Shown here: piece by piece, positions 12,680-21,873 of the stretch | Layout: each line of letters opens with the position of its first letter | Position numbering within the stretch: the stretch's first letter is position 1 | Assembly: GCA_017889725.1 (NCBI GenBank) | Contig: JAGGAE010000004.1 | Location: 1-61,696 of the forward strand | Length of the DNA: 61,696 bases | DNA from: Bacillota bacterium | Lineage (GTDB): Bacteria > Bacillota > Negativicutes > Sporomusales > CTSoil-080 | Reading direction: 5' to 3' | Notes under the pieces: generated by a model | Seen by the model: the letters and a program-made list of their open reading frames with translations, nothing else | Databases searched by the model: none | Told to the model about the DNA's origin: nothing | Position numbers and translations under genes: made by a program

Positions 12680-13891
12680 TTGGATGTACTGGACAAGCTG
12701 CAAATTTTAGGCGAAGGGGCAAAATACGATGTGTGCGCGTCTACTGCCACAAAAAGCAGTAAAATTATCAATCCGGCAATAGGCAGCACCAGTCCCAGCG
12801 GGATTTGCCACTCTTTTACCCCGGACGGACGCTGTATTTCGTTATTTAAAGTGCTATTAACCAATTACTGCGAGAAAGACTGCGCCTATTGCCCCAACCG
12901 TATTGATCGTAATGTGCCCCGCAGCCGCTTTACCGCGGACGAACTTGTAAACGTGTTTATGGAGTTCTACCGGCGCAATTACGTCGAAGGTTTATTTTTA
13001 AGCTCGGGTATTTTTCATTCTACTTCCGCTACAATGGATGAAATGATTAAAGTCGCCGAAATCCTACGGAATCACCACAAATTCGGCGGCTATATCCACC
13101 TGAAAATCCTGCCAGGATCCAGCGCCGCCGAAATTCAAGCAGCAGCAGCGGTGGCTGACCGGATCTCGCTGAATATGGAAGCACCGTCGGACCGGCATCT
13201 GGCAAAGCTCAGCCGAACCAAACAGTACGGGCCTGAGATTATAGGCACCATGGCAAAAATCGGTGCCTATGTCGCCCGTTACAAAGATGTCAGCCATACT
13301 ACTCAGTATATTGTCGGCGCAGCCCAGGAAAGCGACCGGGATATATTAACTTCCGCCGCCAGTCTGTATAAAGGCTATGCCTTAAAACGGGCCTATTTCA
13401 GCGCCTTTCAGCCAGTCAAGCATACGCCGCTGGAAACGGTGTCAGCTACGCCGCTCATCCGGGAAAATCGGCTGTATCAGTCTGATTTTCTCTTACGCCT
13501 ATACGGGTTTCATCTTGGCGAATTCGTCTTTGACGCAGGCGGCAATCTGGATCCTGACATAGACCCTAAGCTGGCCTATGCTCTTAACCACCCCGAGCTC
13601 TTTCCTCTGGATATTAACCAGGCCTCCTATCAGCAGCTATTAAAAGTGCCGGGTATCGGCCCCCGCTCGGCAAGCCGTATTGTTCAGGTTCGACGGACGC
13701 ACCGGCTGAATGACCCCCGCGAGTTAAAAAACGCCGGTGTGGTATTGAAACGTTCGCTGTCATTTATCACGCTTAACGGACAATACTTCGGCGACCGGCG
13801 TCTTTTAGACAAGCCCCGCCGCCAAACATATCAGCAGCTCGCGCTCTGGGGTGACGAACGCGACCTTTATTCATCGCTTATTACGGGGTGA
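12680..13891 (+). CDS. putative DNA modification/repair radical SAM protein (TIGR03916-like) with C-terminal helix-hairpin-helix
   Basis: CEKDCAYC radical SAM motif and LLKVPGIGPRSASRIVQVRR HhH. Likely start TTG at 12680 (LDVLDKLQILGEGAKYDVC); the track start 12590 would overlap the promoter. Confidence 0.85.
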   Translation: MDVLDKLQILGEGAKYDVCASTATKSSKIINPAIGSTSPSGICHSFTPDGRCISLFKVLLTNYCEKDCAYCPNRIDRNVPRSRFTADELVNVFMEFYRRNYVEGLFLSSGIFHSTSATMDEMIKVAEILRNHHKFGGYIHLKILPGSSAAEIQAAAAVADRISLNMEAPSDRHLAKLSRTKQYGPEIIGTMAKIGAYVARYKDVSHTTQYIVGAAQESDRDILTSAASLYKGYALKRAYFSAFQPVKHTPLETVSATPLIRENRLYQSDFLLRLYGFHLGEFVFDAGGNLDPDIDPKLAYALNHPELFPLDINQASYQQLLKVPGIGPRSASRIVQVRRTHRLNDPRELKNAGVVLKRSLSFITLNGQYFGDRRLLDKPRRQTYQQLALWGDERDLYSSLITG

Positions 13892-14661
13892 TTGTAATGA
13901 TATTATGCTCGCCGCAATCCTGGTCCATAATAAAAGCCGCTCTACTGGCAAAAATTCATCAGGACTTACCCTGCGTCAAAGGGGAAGAACCTTCCCTTGG
14001 GCTCTTTGGCTACTCGCCAGACTTTGACGCCGACACTTTTACCTTGCCTCACTTGGTCCAGCTAGCGGCAAAGAAGAATATCGAAGCAAAATGGCTACTG
14101 GCCGCTCCCGGAAAAACTCTGGCCAGCTATATAAACGCCAATTTACGCTATACAGCTTGCGGAAAGGTTCAGTTGGCTTTTGCCGTGATCGAAGAGTCTC
14201 TGAATGGCGGGTACAGCTATACGTTACATGGCCTCAGTGATATCAGCCGCGTATTTCTGAACCGTTACCGGGCCGTATGGCACGAAGTTCACCGCATGAC
14301 AGGTTTTATCCGGTTTCATCCCACCCCGGACGGCGAACTAGCTGCCCAACCTAAGCTGTTTCACCATACAGCCGATCTTATACTCAGGCAGTTTTCTCCC
14401 CGTTACCCGGGCACCACGCTGGTACTGGTGTTGGATAACCACGCCCTGATGCTGAAAAACGGCAAACTTTCCACCGCTCCGATGGAAAAATATCTCGCCT
14501 CTATTGAAAACGATTCTTTTACGCCGGTCTGGGAAAAATACTATCAATCGCAATATATTGCCTCGCGGAAAAATATCGCGTTGGCCGAGCGGGTCATCCC
14601 CAAGAAGTACTGGAACTGGCTGGAAGAAGGCCGCCTCCTGGAAGAGGCCGCAAAAAAGTAA
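13888..14661 (+). CDS. TIGR03915/DUF4130-type putative DNA metabolism protein, partner of the radical SAM protein
   Basis: Overlaps the upstream stop; C-terminal FIRFHP...HHTADLILRQFSPRYPGTTLVLVLDNHALML...WEKYYQSQYIASRKN pattern. Confidence 0.85.
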   Translation: MIVMILCSPQSWSIIKAALLAKIHQDLPCVKGEEPSLGLFGYSPDFDADTFTLPHLVQLAAKKNIEAKWLLAAPGKTLASYINANLRYTACGKVQLAFAVIEESLNGGYSYTLHGLSDISRVFLNRYRAVWHEVHRMTGFIRFHPTPDGELAAQPKLFHHTADLILRQFSPRYPGTTLVLVLDNHALMLKNGKLSTAPMEKYLASIENDSFTPVWEKYYQSQYIASRKNIALAERVIPKKYWNWLEEGRLLEEAAKK

Positions 14662-14669
14662 TTATTAAA

Positions 14670-14705
14670 ATAACCGGCTATTCCCTCTTGCATACCGGTT
14701 ATTTT
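14670..14705 (+). terminator. terminator-like hairpin after the DUF4130 gene
   Basis: AATAACCGG...CCGGTTATTTT inverted repeat; overlaps the -35 of the following T-box promoter. Confidence 0.5.
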
Positions 14706-14716
14706 CGTGCTAATAT
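14688..14716 (+). promoter_or_regulatory. sigma-A promoter of the T-box leader
   Basis: TTGCAT-N17-TAATAT. Confidence 0.6.
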
Positions 14717-14737
14717 GTATTAAAATCTCATAATTAG

Positions 14738-14967
14738 AAAGCAATGACAGGGAAAGTACCAACGTAACTTCCTCTTCAGAGAGCCGGACATGGTGCAAAC
14801 CGGCAGGAAGACGCCTGGGAAAGCCCCCCTGGAGCCGTAGGCCGAAACCAAAGTAAGCCGCTCCGCAACCCGGCGTTAACGGGAAAAAGTTGAGCCGTTT
14901 GGCTAATTTAGGTGGTACCGCGGGAACAATAATCTCGTCCTTCTTAGGACGGGATTTTTTATTTTTA
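14738..14967 (+). ncRNA. T-box leader (tRNA-sensing riboswitch), specifier best read as GCC (Ala)
   Basis: AGTA (14755-14758) opposite GAA (14819-14821) as a loop-E-like specifier loop; distal CTTCCT/AGGAAG helix; CAGAGAG bulge and GCCGG/CCGGC apical stem with GGTG loop; T-box motif GGTGGTACCGCG at 14911; terminator CTCGTCCTtcttAGGACGGGATTTTTT. Confidence 0.93.
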
Positions 14968-14985
14968 TTTAGAGAGGTGTACGCA

Positions 14986-15465
14986 ATGCTTGAATTACTG
15001 GAATTACTCGAAAAGGATCCTACTCTTACGGTCGATCAAATGGCCACCATGCTGGCCAAACCTAAAGAGGAAATCGCCAGAGAAATCAAACGTCTAGAGT
15101 CTGAAAAAATTATCGTTAAATTCCAAACCGTAGTTGACTGGGAAAAAGTTGGCATCGACCGCGTAAGCGCCATTATTGAAGTAAAGATTACCCCTCAGCG
15201 CGAGGTAGGCTTTGACGCCATCGCCGAGCGTATCTATCGCTTTCCAGAAGTACGCAACCTCTATCTCATGTCAGGAGCCTTCGACCTTATGGTTATGGTG
15301 GAAGGGAAAAATCTTAAGGAAGTATCCCGTTTTGTTTCCACCAAGCTGTCTACCATTGAGGGCGTACTCAGCACAACCACTCATTTCATGCTGAAAATGT
15401 ACAAAGAAGCAGGTGTCATCCTTGATGACAAAGAAGATGACCGTCGGCTGGTGGTGTCACCATGA
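14986..15465 (+). CDS. alaR: Lrp/AsnC family transcriptional regulator (AlaR-like)
   Basis: MLELLELLEKDPTLTVDQMATMLAKPKEEIAREIKRLESEKIIVKFQTVVDW HTH plus RAM domain. Start corrected from 14890, which lies inside the T-box. Confidence 0.85.
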   Translation: MLELLELLEKDPTLTVDQMATMLAKPKEEIAREIKRLESEKIIVKFQTVVDWEKVGIDRVSAIIEVKITPQREVGFDAIAERIYRFPEVRNLYLMSGAFDLMVMVEGKNLKEVSRFVSTKLSTIEGVLSTTTHFMLKMYKEAGVILDDKEDDRRLVVSP

Positions 15466-16628
15466 CCTGGGCAGATAGACTCTCACCACAAGTCCGGTCA
15501 CTCCCGCCCTCCGGCATCCGCCGTTTTTTTGACATCGTAGCTGAAATGAAAGGGGTTGTTTCCCTGGGGGTTGGCGAACCCGACTTTGTCACCCCCTGGC
15601 ACATCAGGGAAAGTTGCGTGTATGGCCTGCAGCAGGGCTACACCGCCTATACTTCGAACTACGGGCTGTTAGAACTGCGCCATGAAATCACCAAATTATT
15701 CGAACGTCAATACGGAGTAAGCTATGACCACCGCCGCGAAGCGTTGGTTACGGTTGGCGTAAGCGAAGCGCTCGACCTTGCCATGCGGGCGATTTTAACC
15801 CCCGGCGATGAAGTACTCATTCCCGAACCCTGCTATGTATCATATACTGCGTGTGTATCACTAGCGGGAGGGGTGCCGGTAACGGTTCCCACTCTGATGG
15901 AAAACGAGTTCCGGGTAACCGTTGAGCAGTTGGAAGCTTTGGTCACACCGCGCACTAAAGCCCTTCTCATCGGCTATCCCAATAATCCTACCGGAGCCAT
16001 CATGCCCAAGGAAGAGCTAGCCTCCATCGCCGACTTTGCGAAAAAACATGATCTGATCGTCATTTCCGACGAAATTTACGGCGATCTCACATATAGCGGA
16101 ACACACACTTGTTTTTCCAGTCTGCCGGATATGCGTGACCGGACCATTTTGCTGAACGGTTTTTCCAAGGCCTATGCCATGACGGGCTGGCGTATTGGCT
16201 ATGCCCTGTCCAACCCAGACTTTATCGCCGCCATGAACAAAATCCATCAGTATACCATGTTGTGTGCGCCGGTTACCGCGCAGATTGCCGCGATTGAAGC
16301 GCTAAAAAACGGACAATGTGCCAAGGAACAAATGTTACGCGAATATAACCGTCGACGCCGTCTTATGGTCGACGGTCTGAAAAAAATCGGTCTTTCCTGC
16401 TTTGAGCCGAAGGGAGCCTTTTATATCTTCCCTTCGATTAAAGAAACAGGCTTAACCTCCCTGGAATTTGCCGAAGAGCTGCTGAAAAAGGAAAAGGTAG
16501 CTATTGTGCCCGGCGACGCCTTCGGCACCAGCGGCGAAGGATTTGTCCGTTGTTCGTACGCCTCCTCCACCGCCAACCTGACCGAAGCACTCACCCGTAT
16601 TGAACGGTTTGTGAAAAATTATTTATAA
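15462..16628 (+). CDS. alaT: class I/II PLP aminotransferase (AlaT/PatA-like)
   Basis: GYPNNPTGAIM, SDEIYGDLTY, NGFSKAYAMTGWRIGY (PLP lysine). Coupled to the Lrp gene as in B. subtilis alaR-alaT. Confidence 0.85.
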   Translation: MTWADRLSPQVRSLPPSGIRRFFDIVAEMKGVVSLGVGEPDFVTPWHIRESCVYGLQQGYTAYTSNYGLLELRHEITKLFERQYGVSYDHRREALVTVGVSEALDLAMRAILTPGDEVLIPEPCYVSYTACVSLAGGVPVTVPTLMENEFRVTVEQLEALVTPRTKALLIGYPNNPTGAIMPKEELASIADFAKKHDLIVISDEIYGDLTYSGTHTCFSSLPDMRDRTILLNGFSKAYAMTGWRIGYALSNPDFIAAMNKIHQYTMLCAPVTAQIAAIEALKNGQCAKEQMLREYNRRRRLMVDGLKKIGLSCFEPKGAFYIFPSIKETGLTSLEFAEELLKKEKVAIVPGDAFGTSGEGFVRCSYASSTANLTEALTRIERFVKNYL

Positions 16629-16630
16629 GC

Positions 16631-17875
16631 TTACCGCACTAATTGCGATACAAATACCAGTCTGATGCCGGCCGCCTCCAATTCGGGAATCATTTCCCTA
16701 ATGGCTTGGGCGGTATGCATCCGAGCATGACCAATAAGGACGGCACTCCCATTCTGCAACGCTATATGCATGCCTTTTCGTATCTGGCCTTTTATATACC
16801 CTACATCTGATTGGTTATCTATAAACAAATCGTTTTCCGTTGTAAGCACACCCATTTGCCGGGCGCTCTGATAGGCTACCGAGCTTCCGCTGGTACGGCT
16901 GTCAACAAAAAATAAACTATTGGCTTTCATAACCTGGAGCACATTCTTCATCACACGGGCGTCTGCAGTTGCCCTTGACCCCTGATGGTTGTTCACACCA
17001 ATCAGTCCGGGTATTGCATGAACCGCTTTAGACGCCGTTTCGCGAATGTCCGCATCTGACATATCTACAGTAATTGTTGTCGCTTCCGACTGTTCACTTG
17101 CGGACATTGGCTGCATAGGCAGGTGCAACATTACCTGATGCCCTGAGCTAATCCCTCTGGCAGCCGCCTCGTTGGTAAACTGACGATTGGGCAATACCGA
17201 AAAAGTGAGCGGGCGGTTAATAGCGGCATATGCTTCTATCGGCTCGCTGCTATATCCAAAGTCATCAATTACGAAGGCCAGTTTCGCCTTCCCGCTGCCG
17301 CTAGGCGGGTCGACCAATATACCGGATTCAGACGGCGCCTCTTGCCCCGTTTGACCCGGCTTTTCTTTTATAATATATATCTTGTCGGTCACAAGCGTTA
17401 ACGGATCACCTTCCAGAGTGTCCCTTATTCCGATATCTAGGCGCGTCACCGCCTGTTCGTTAAATGTATCGGCCTCTGAGGCCAGGACCTCGCCTTTTAC
17501 ATTTGCTAACTCGGCTGATAGGGATTGAGTAAAAGCTTCTATGCCCTTTTCCGGCGGCAAAATTACTACAAACTGCCTTGCCGACCATGTGATACTGCCC
17601 TCTACCTTAGTCCTGGGAACTTTGCGTTCACTAGAGTCGATTTGTTCCGCTTTCAATTTTTCTTTATCTAATACTGCATCAACCTTATCGTGAATCTTTT
17701 TGGAAGCTGCCGTATAATCAGCCACTACACCCGAACCCGTTTTCTCCAGCTGAAACAGCTGCTCGGAAGAAGTAGTATCTTGGGTCGTTTTATGTGTTGC
17801 CTGAAAGTAAAGCACTGCCGCCAAGATAACAAGCGCAATAAGCACCCAACCCCGGCTAGAGCGTTTTTTTGCCAT
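16631..17875 (-). CDS. divergent polysaccharide deacetylase family protein (YibQ/DUF610-like), membrane anchored
   Basis: N-terminal TM; KLAFVIDDFGYSSEPIEAYAAINRPLTFSVLPN...HQVMLHLPMQP...GVNNHQGSRAT. Confidence 0.8.
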   Translation of the reverse strand: MAKKRSSRGWVLIALVILAAVLYFQATHKTTQDTTSSEQLFQLEKTGSGVVADYTAASKKIHDKVDAVLDKEKLKAEQIDSSERKVPRTKVEGSITWSARQFVVILPPEKGIEAFTQSLSAELANVKGEVLASEADTFNEQAVTRLDIGIRDTLEGDPLTLVTDKIYIIKEKPGQTGQEAPSESGILVDPPSGSGKAKLAFVIDDFGYSSEPIEAYAAINRPLTFSVLPNRQFTNEAAARGISSGHQVMLHLPMQPMSASEQSEATTITVDMSDADIRETASKAVHAIPGLIGVNNHQGSRATADARVMKNVLQVMKANSLFFVDSRTSGSSVAYQSARQMGVLTTENDLFIDNQSDVGYIKGQIRKGMHIALQNGSAVLIGHARMHTAQAIREMIPELEAAGIRLVFVSQLVR

Positions 17876-17991
17876 ATTCTTCTCCTTTTTGACGTATTTC
17901 TACCCAAACTCTATTATACTTGCCTAACCCAAAATGAGCAACCAGTCCGATCTGGCTCCTCTTTGCAAATAAAACATTATACTAAGGAGAT

Positions 17992-18513
17992 ATGTTTATG
18001 AAGGAAGTCTCTGATATCATCGCTCCCGGCCTTGCTATCCTGTTTATAGGCTTTAACCCCGGTGAACGGTCCGCCCTAACCGGCCATCACTTTGCCGGTC
18101 ACTCCAACCGTTTCTGGAAAGTGTTGGCATCATCCGGTCTTACGCCACGTCAGCTAAAACCGGATGAAGACCGGCTTCTTTTAGAATACGGCTATGGCAT
18201 AACAAACATTGTCGCCCGTCCCACCAAAGCAGCCTCCGAAATCACGAAAGAGGAGTACCGCGCAGGACGGCTCATCTTGCTGAATAAAATAGCCCGATAT
18301 CAGCCCAAGCTGGCCTGTTACGCCGGTATCGGCGTATACAAGGAGCTAACGGGAACAGCTAAAATCCATTGCGGCCTGCAAACAGCCTCAGTAGTAGCGG
18401 GTACTCTAGACTTTGTTGTACCGTCTCCGAGCGGACTCAACCGAACTCCCTTCGCCGAACAGCTGACCTATTACCAGGAACTTCGCAAACTTACCAACTC
18501 ACCTTTGATCTAA
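17992..18513 (+). CDS. Mug-type mismatch-specific (G:U/G:T) DNA glycosylase
   Basis: FIGFNPGERSALTGHHFAGHSNRFWKVLASSGLTP and VVPSPSGLNR motifs of the TDG/Mug family. Confidence 0.85.
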   Translation: MFMKEVSDIIAPGLAILFIGFNPGERSALTGHHFAGHSNRFWKVLASSGLTPRQLKPDEDRLLLEYGYGITNIVARPTKAASEITKEEYRAGRLILLNKIARYQPKLACYAGIGVYKELTGTAKIHCGLQTASVVAGTLDFVVPSPSGLNRTPFAEQLTYYQELRKLTNSPLI

Positions 18514-18534
18514 GATACGGTCGCTAAAAGCAAT

Positions 18535-18563
18535 TTGACATATCCCCCCACCAGCTGTATACT
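18535..18563 (+). promoter_or_regulatory. sigma-A promoter for the GNAT pair
   Basis: TTGACA-N17-TATACT. Confidence 0.75.
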
Positions 18564-18598
18564 ATTTCCAATTTATATTTCATACTATTAATACTGGG

Positions 18599-19189
18599 GT
18601 GATTACTATGCCAAGAATTATTGGCGACACAATTATGCTTCGCGAATATAGCCAGGATGACTTACTTCCTATGCGGGACTGGGTAAACGATCCTGAAATT
18701 ACCGATCACTTGTCCGATATTTTTCTACATCCGCAAACCTGGAACGACACTGAAAAATTTCTACAAATGGTCATAGAGGGAAAACTAGAGACCCGCTTCC
18801 ATTTTGTTATTGCCAATAAAGAGACGAGCGCCTATCTCGGCCAGATTGACCTTTTATTCGTGGATTGGAAAAGCCGCTGCACAGAAATGGGCATTGTCAT
18901 CGGCAAAAAAGATTTACTGAGTAAAGGCATTGGTACCGAGGCCATCAAGCTGCTGCAATACTTTGTCTTTGACAAGTTAAACCTAAACCGTCTCCAACTT
19001 ACAGTTCATTCCAACAATCCTCGGGCAATCAAGTGTTACTCCAAGTGCGGCCTTATCGAAGAAGGTCGCTTGCGGCAAAAGATCTACAATAATGGTGAGT
19101 ATTCCGATTTGATTTATATGGGCATTCTGCGTGAAGACTATGATATGCTTACCAGTAACTTCAAACCTGACAGGACGTACAGCATATGA
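18599..19189 (+). CDS. GNAT family N-acetyltransferase (RimJ/RimL-like)
   Basis: LGQIDLLFVDWKSRCTEMGIVIGKKDLLSKGIGTEAIKLL acetyl-CoA binding motif. Confidence 0.85.
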   Translation: MITMPRIIGDTIMLREYSQDDLLPMRDWVNDPEITDHLSDIFLHPQTWNDTEKFLQMVIEGKLETRFHFVIANKETSAYLGQIDLLFVDWKSRCTEMGIVIGKKDLLSKGIGTEAIKLLQYFVFDKLNLNRLQLTVHSNNPRAIKCYSKCGLIEEGRLRQKIYNNGEYSDLIYMGILREDYDMLTSNFKPDRTYSI

Positions 19190-19668
19190 TAACACTTAGC
19201 ATCTTAGGATCAGATAACTTAAACGATCTTCAACTTCTTTTGGAAAAAGGACAGGATTACTTTGCCTTCCAGGAAGGAAAACCAGTAGACGCTACCGCCG
19301 GCAAAAAGTTATTCTCTTTTTGCCCGGCAGATTGCCCACTTGAAAATAAACTAGTGATGGGTTTGTACCAAAAAAATCTATTAATCGGGGTGTTTGAGTT
19401 ATTCCAACACTTCCCAACGGACAACGTACTAAACCTGGGACTGCTACTCATCGACCCGGCTTTTCGGAGCCAAGGTTTGGGAAGTCAAGCCTACCGGAAG
19501 CTGGAACGATGGACTTTAGCCCATAACATGAGTCTGATAAAACTAGGAGTACTGCTCCCCAACACCAGTGCTCAAAGATTCTGGGAATCTCTTGGTTTTC
19601 GCAAAACCGGAGAGATTAAACCCTATCTTCACCATCAGTTCTACGTTTTGGAGAAAATCATCAGCTAG
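19186..19668 (+). CDS. GNAT family N-acetyltransferase
   Basis: LLIDPAFRSQGLGSQAYRKLERW motif; overlaps the preceding stop. Confidence 0.8.
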   Translation: MITLSILGSDNLNDLQLLLEKGQDYFAFQEGKPVDATAGKKLFSFCPADCPLENKLVMGLYQKNLLIGVFELFQHFPTDNVLNLGLLLIDPAFRSQGLGSQAYRKLERWTLAHNMSLIKLGVLLPNTSAQRFWESLGFRKTGEIKPYLHHQFYVLEKIIS

Positions 19669-19688
19669 TTCTATGCGCTTACCCTATC

Positions 19689-19739
19689 TGTAAAAAGAAC
19701 ATCGTTTCTTGCTGTGCAAGAAACGATGTTCTTTTTACA
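19689..19739. terminator. perfect 24-bp stem / 3-nt loop hairpin (bidirectional terminator-like)
   Basis: TGTAAAAAGAACATCGTTTCTTGC-tgt-GCAAGAAACGATGTTCTTTTTACA. Confidence 0.85.
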
Positions 19740-19883
19740 TCTACAAATACCTATACAGAACAAATGATATTACATAGCCATGCACCTACTTTGCATCCGG
19801 GACATAACTTAGGAGAAGAATACTGCTGCTATCGTCTATAGTAGTTGTTGTTCCCATTTTTTTTGGGGGGAGACGTGTTATCT

Positions 19884-20858
19884 ATGAAGTTTGCTGTTGT
19901 TGGCTCATCTTCAAGCGTACAGTTACTTAAACAATGCGAAGGATACACCGTAAGTATTGACTCAGAGAATAATGATTTTAATCTTTTCATGGAATCTTTC
20001 CCAGAATTACAGGTAATTTTTGTAGAGCTGTCCCCTGCATGGCTCAGTTATATTCAAGCACATTTACAATATCTTCAATCTAAACCAATTGTCTATTTTG
20101 AATACACTGAGTCAAATATTCGTATTAATAGTCCGCTTACCGTCGCATTCGAAAACATAGTAAGCAATTACTACAAAGTACAAACTCAAACCCAAGGTCA
20201 GATCGGGTATCTTGATGCAACAACCATTACATTAACGTGTCTAAACCACCTTAACAAGAGTAACCTTGATCAAGTCAGAGCCCTAGAGGTAGGAAGTTGG
20301 ACAGGTTGTTCCTCTTACTTTCTTGCTAAAGCCATTAACTCTCTCGGTTCACAAACCGGGACACTCTACTGTATGGATACCTGGCGAGGCAGTGAATACT
20401 GGAATTATGACATTGCAGCTTATATCGACATCTTTGCAAATTTCCGAGGATATATGACTAGTTATGACGTATATCGTTACATTACTCCTGTTATCACCGA
20501 TAGTTTAGTAGGATTCTCTATGATGCGTGACGACTTTTTCGATATTATTTTTATTGATGGGGATCACCGCTATACAAAAGTTTATTCCGATATAAAAAAT
20601 GCCCTTCAGAAAATTAAACCCGGCGGACTACTGATGGGACATGACTGTCGCGGTTATGCAGATGCTTTACCTTCTGAATTTTTACAAAGTAACCTTGAAA
20701 AAGACTGCGCCTTTTATCAAGGAAAGCAATACAGCTGCGGCGTTCTAAAAGCACTTCAAGATTTTTTTGGATGCAACTATCATACCGTAGATGGCGGCTC
20801 TGTCTGGTACAAATTTATTTCACCAGAAGATAAATCCGCTCTCCTCTTACCCAATTAA
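19884..20858 (+). CDS. class I SAM-dependent methyltransferase (Methyltransf_24-like)
   Basis: ALEVGSWTGCSSYFLAKAI, TGTLYCMDTW, FDIIFIDGDHRYTKVYSDIKNALQKIKPGGLLMGHD; ATG at 19884 after GGGGGGAG (track starts at 19845). Confidence 0.75.
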   Translation: MKFAVVGSSSSVQLLKQCEGYTVSIDSENNDFNLFMESFPELQVIFVELSPAWLSYIQAHLQYLQSKPIVYFEYTESNIRINSPLTVAFENIVSNYYKVQTQTQGQIGYLDATTITLTCLNHLNKSNLDQVRALEVGSWTGCSSYFLAKAINSLGSQTGTLYCMDTWRGSEYWNYDIAAYIDIFANFRGYMTSYDVYRYITPVITDSLVGFSMMRDDFFDIIFIDGDHRYTKVYSDIKNALQKIKPGGLLMGHDCRGYADALPSEFLQSNLEKDCAFYQGKQYSCGVLKALQDFFGCNYHTVDGGSVWYKFISPEDKSALLLPN

Positions 20859-20913
20859 TGTTATCTGCCAACTCCACACTTTTTCTCTTGTTCTTCTTCC
20901 ACTTCCACAATTT

Positions 20914-21033
20914 TTACAATATTGTCCCACAGTCTGCAATCCGATTTCCCCCGAATATTGAGGCTGATATTACAGATAGCATCCCGGCAGCGTTCCACCT
21001 TACTTCCATCCTTTTAAATTTGAAATTTTTCAT
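20914..21033 (-). CDS. possible 39-aa small protein downstream of pgeF
   Basis: GGAGGGAA then ATG; MKNFKFKRMEVRWNAAGMLSVISASIFGGNRIADCGTIL-stop. Confidence 0.3.
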   Translation of the reverse strand: MKNFKFKRMEVRWNAAGMLSVISASIFGGNRIADCGTIL

Positions 21034-21051
21034 TTCCCTCCGCCCCGTTCT

Positions 21052-21855
21052 TTACAACGAAACAATTGCCCCTATTCTCCCAGTACGCCCTTTACCCGCC
21101 CGATACGAATAAAATAACTGAGTATTACAGTTTGTGCATACTCCAGACACCGCAATATTGCCACCGTTTACGCCAATATCCATCAACTGACGCTGGTTGG
21201 TCTCCCATAAGTCAAGCAGCCAACGCTCGCCGCGTGGCGTAACCACTTCACGCCACCAGCTAAAGGATTTCTCCAGTGACTGTATAACCGTTTTATCAAC
21301 CTCATAACAGCATCCCCCAATGGAAGGGGCGATTGCCGCTAAACAGTCTTCAGGCTTACTGCCAAACTTTTCTTGCATCGTATACAGCGTCTTTTGCGCG
21401 ATTTTAGCTACCGTTCCCCGCCAGCCGGCGTGGCTTACCGCGACCACCTTCTTTACCGGATCATATAGTAAAACGGGTACACAATCGGCAAAAGAAAGCA
21501 TAATCGGCACATCTTTCGCAGCGGTCACCAGTGCATCGGTCTCCTGAATCAATGTGACCTCACCCTTATTAATGTCCTTTTCTTCCACTACATATATCCG
21601 ATCTCCATGCACTTGTCCAGCCGTCACCAACCGATTGGCATCAACGCCGACCGCCTCACAAAATAGCCTCCGGTTTTTCATAACCAATTCCAGTTCGTCC
21701 CCGGTTGATATACCCATATTCAAAGAATCAAACGGTTCTTGACTTACTCCTCCCAAACGAGTGGATACACCATGTTTCACGTTATGCTTTTCCAAAAGTC
21801 CAAAAGTACCAAACCATACCCCGTTATTATGTCTTTTTACACAAAAGTTGTTCAT
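21052..21855 (-). CDS. pgeF: peptidoglycan editing factor PgeF / YfiH (polyphenol oxidase family)
   Basis: HGVSTRLGGVS, ADCVPVLLYDP, SHAGWRGTVAKI, APSIGGCCYEV, CTNC. Confidence 0.93.
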   Translation of the reverse strand: MNNFCVKRHNNGVWFGTFGLLEKHNVKHGVSTRLGGVSQEPFDSLNMGISTGDELELVMKNRRLFCEAVGVDANRLVTAGQVHGDRIYVVEEKDINKGEVTLIQETDALVTAAKDVPIMLSFADCVPVLLYDPVKKVVAVSHAGWRGTVAKIAQKTLYTMQEKFGSKPEDCLAAIAPSIGGCCYEVDKTVIQSLEKSFSWWREVVTPRGERWLLDLWETNQRQLMDIGVNGGNIAVSGVCTNCNTQLFYSYRAGKGRTGRIGAIVSL

Positions 21856-21873
21856 ATTTTCCTCCTTTTGCCG

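Noticed and set aside
14890-14985. N-terminal extension of the Lrp gene in the ORF track
   Set aside because: This stretch is the T-box antiterminator/terminator; the real start is ATG at 14986.
20858-21112. 84-aa + strand ORF after the methyltransferase
   Set aside because: Overlaps the 3' end of pgeF on the other strand, lacks an RBS, hydrophobic low-complexity translation.
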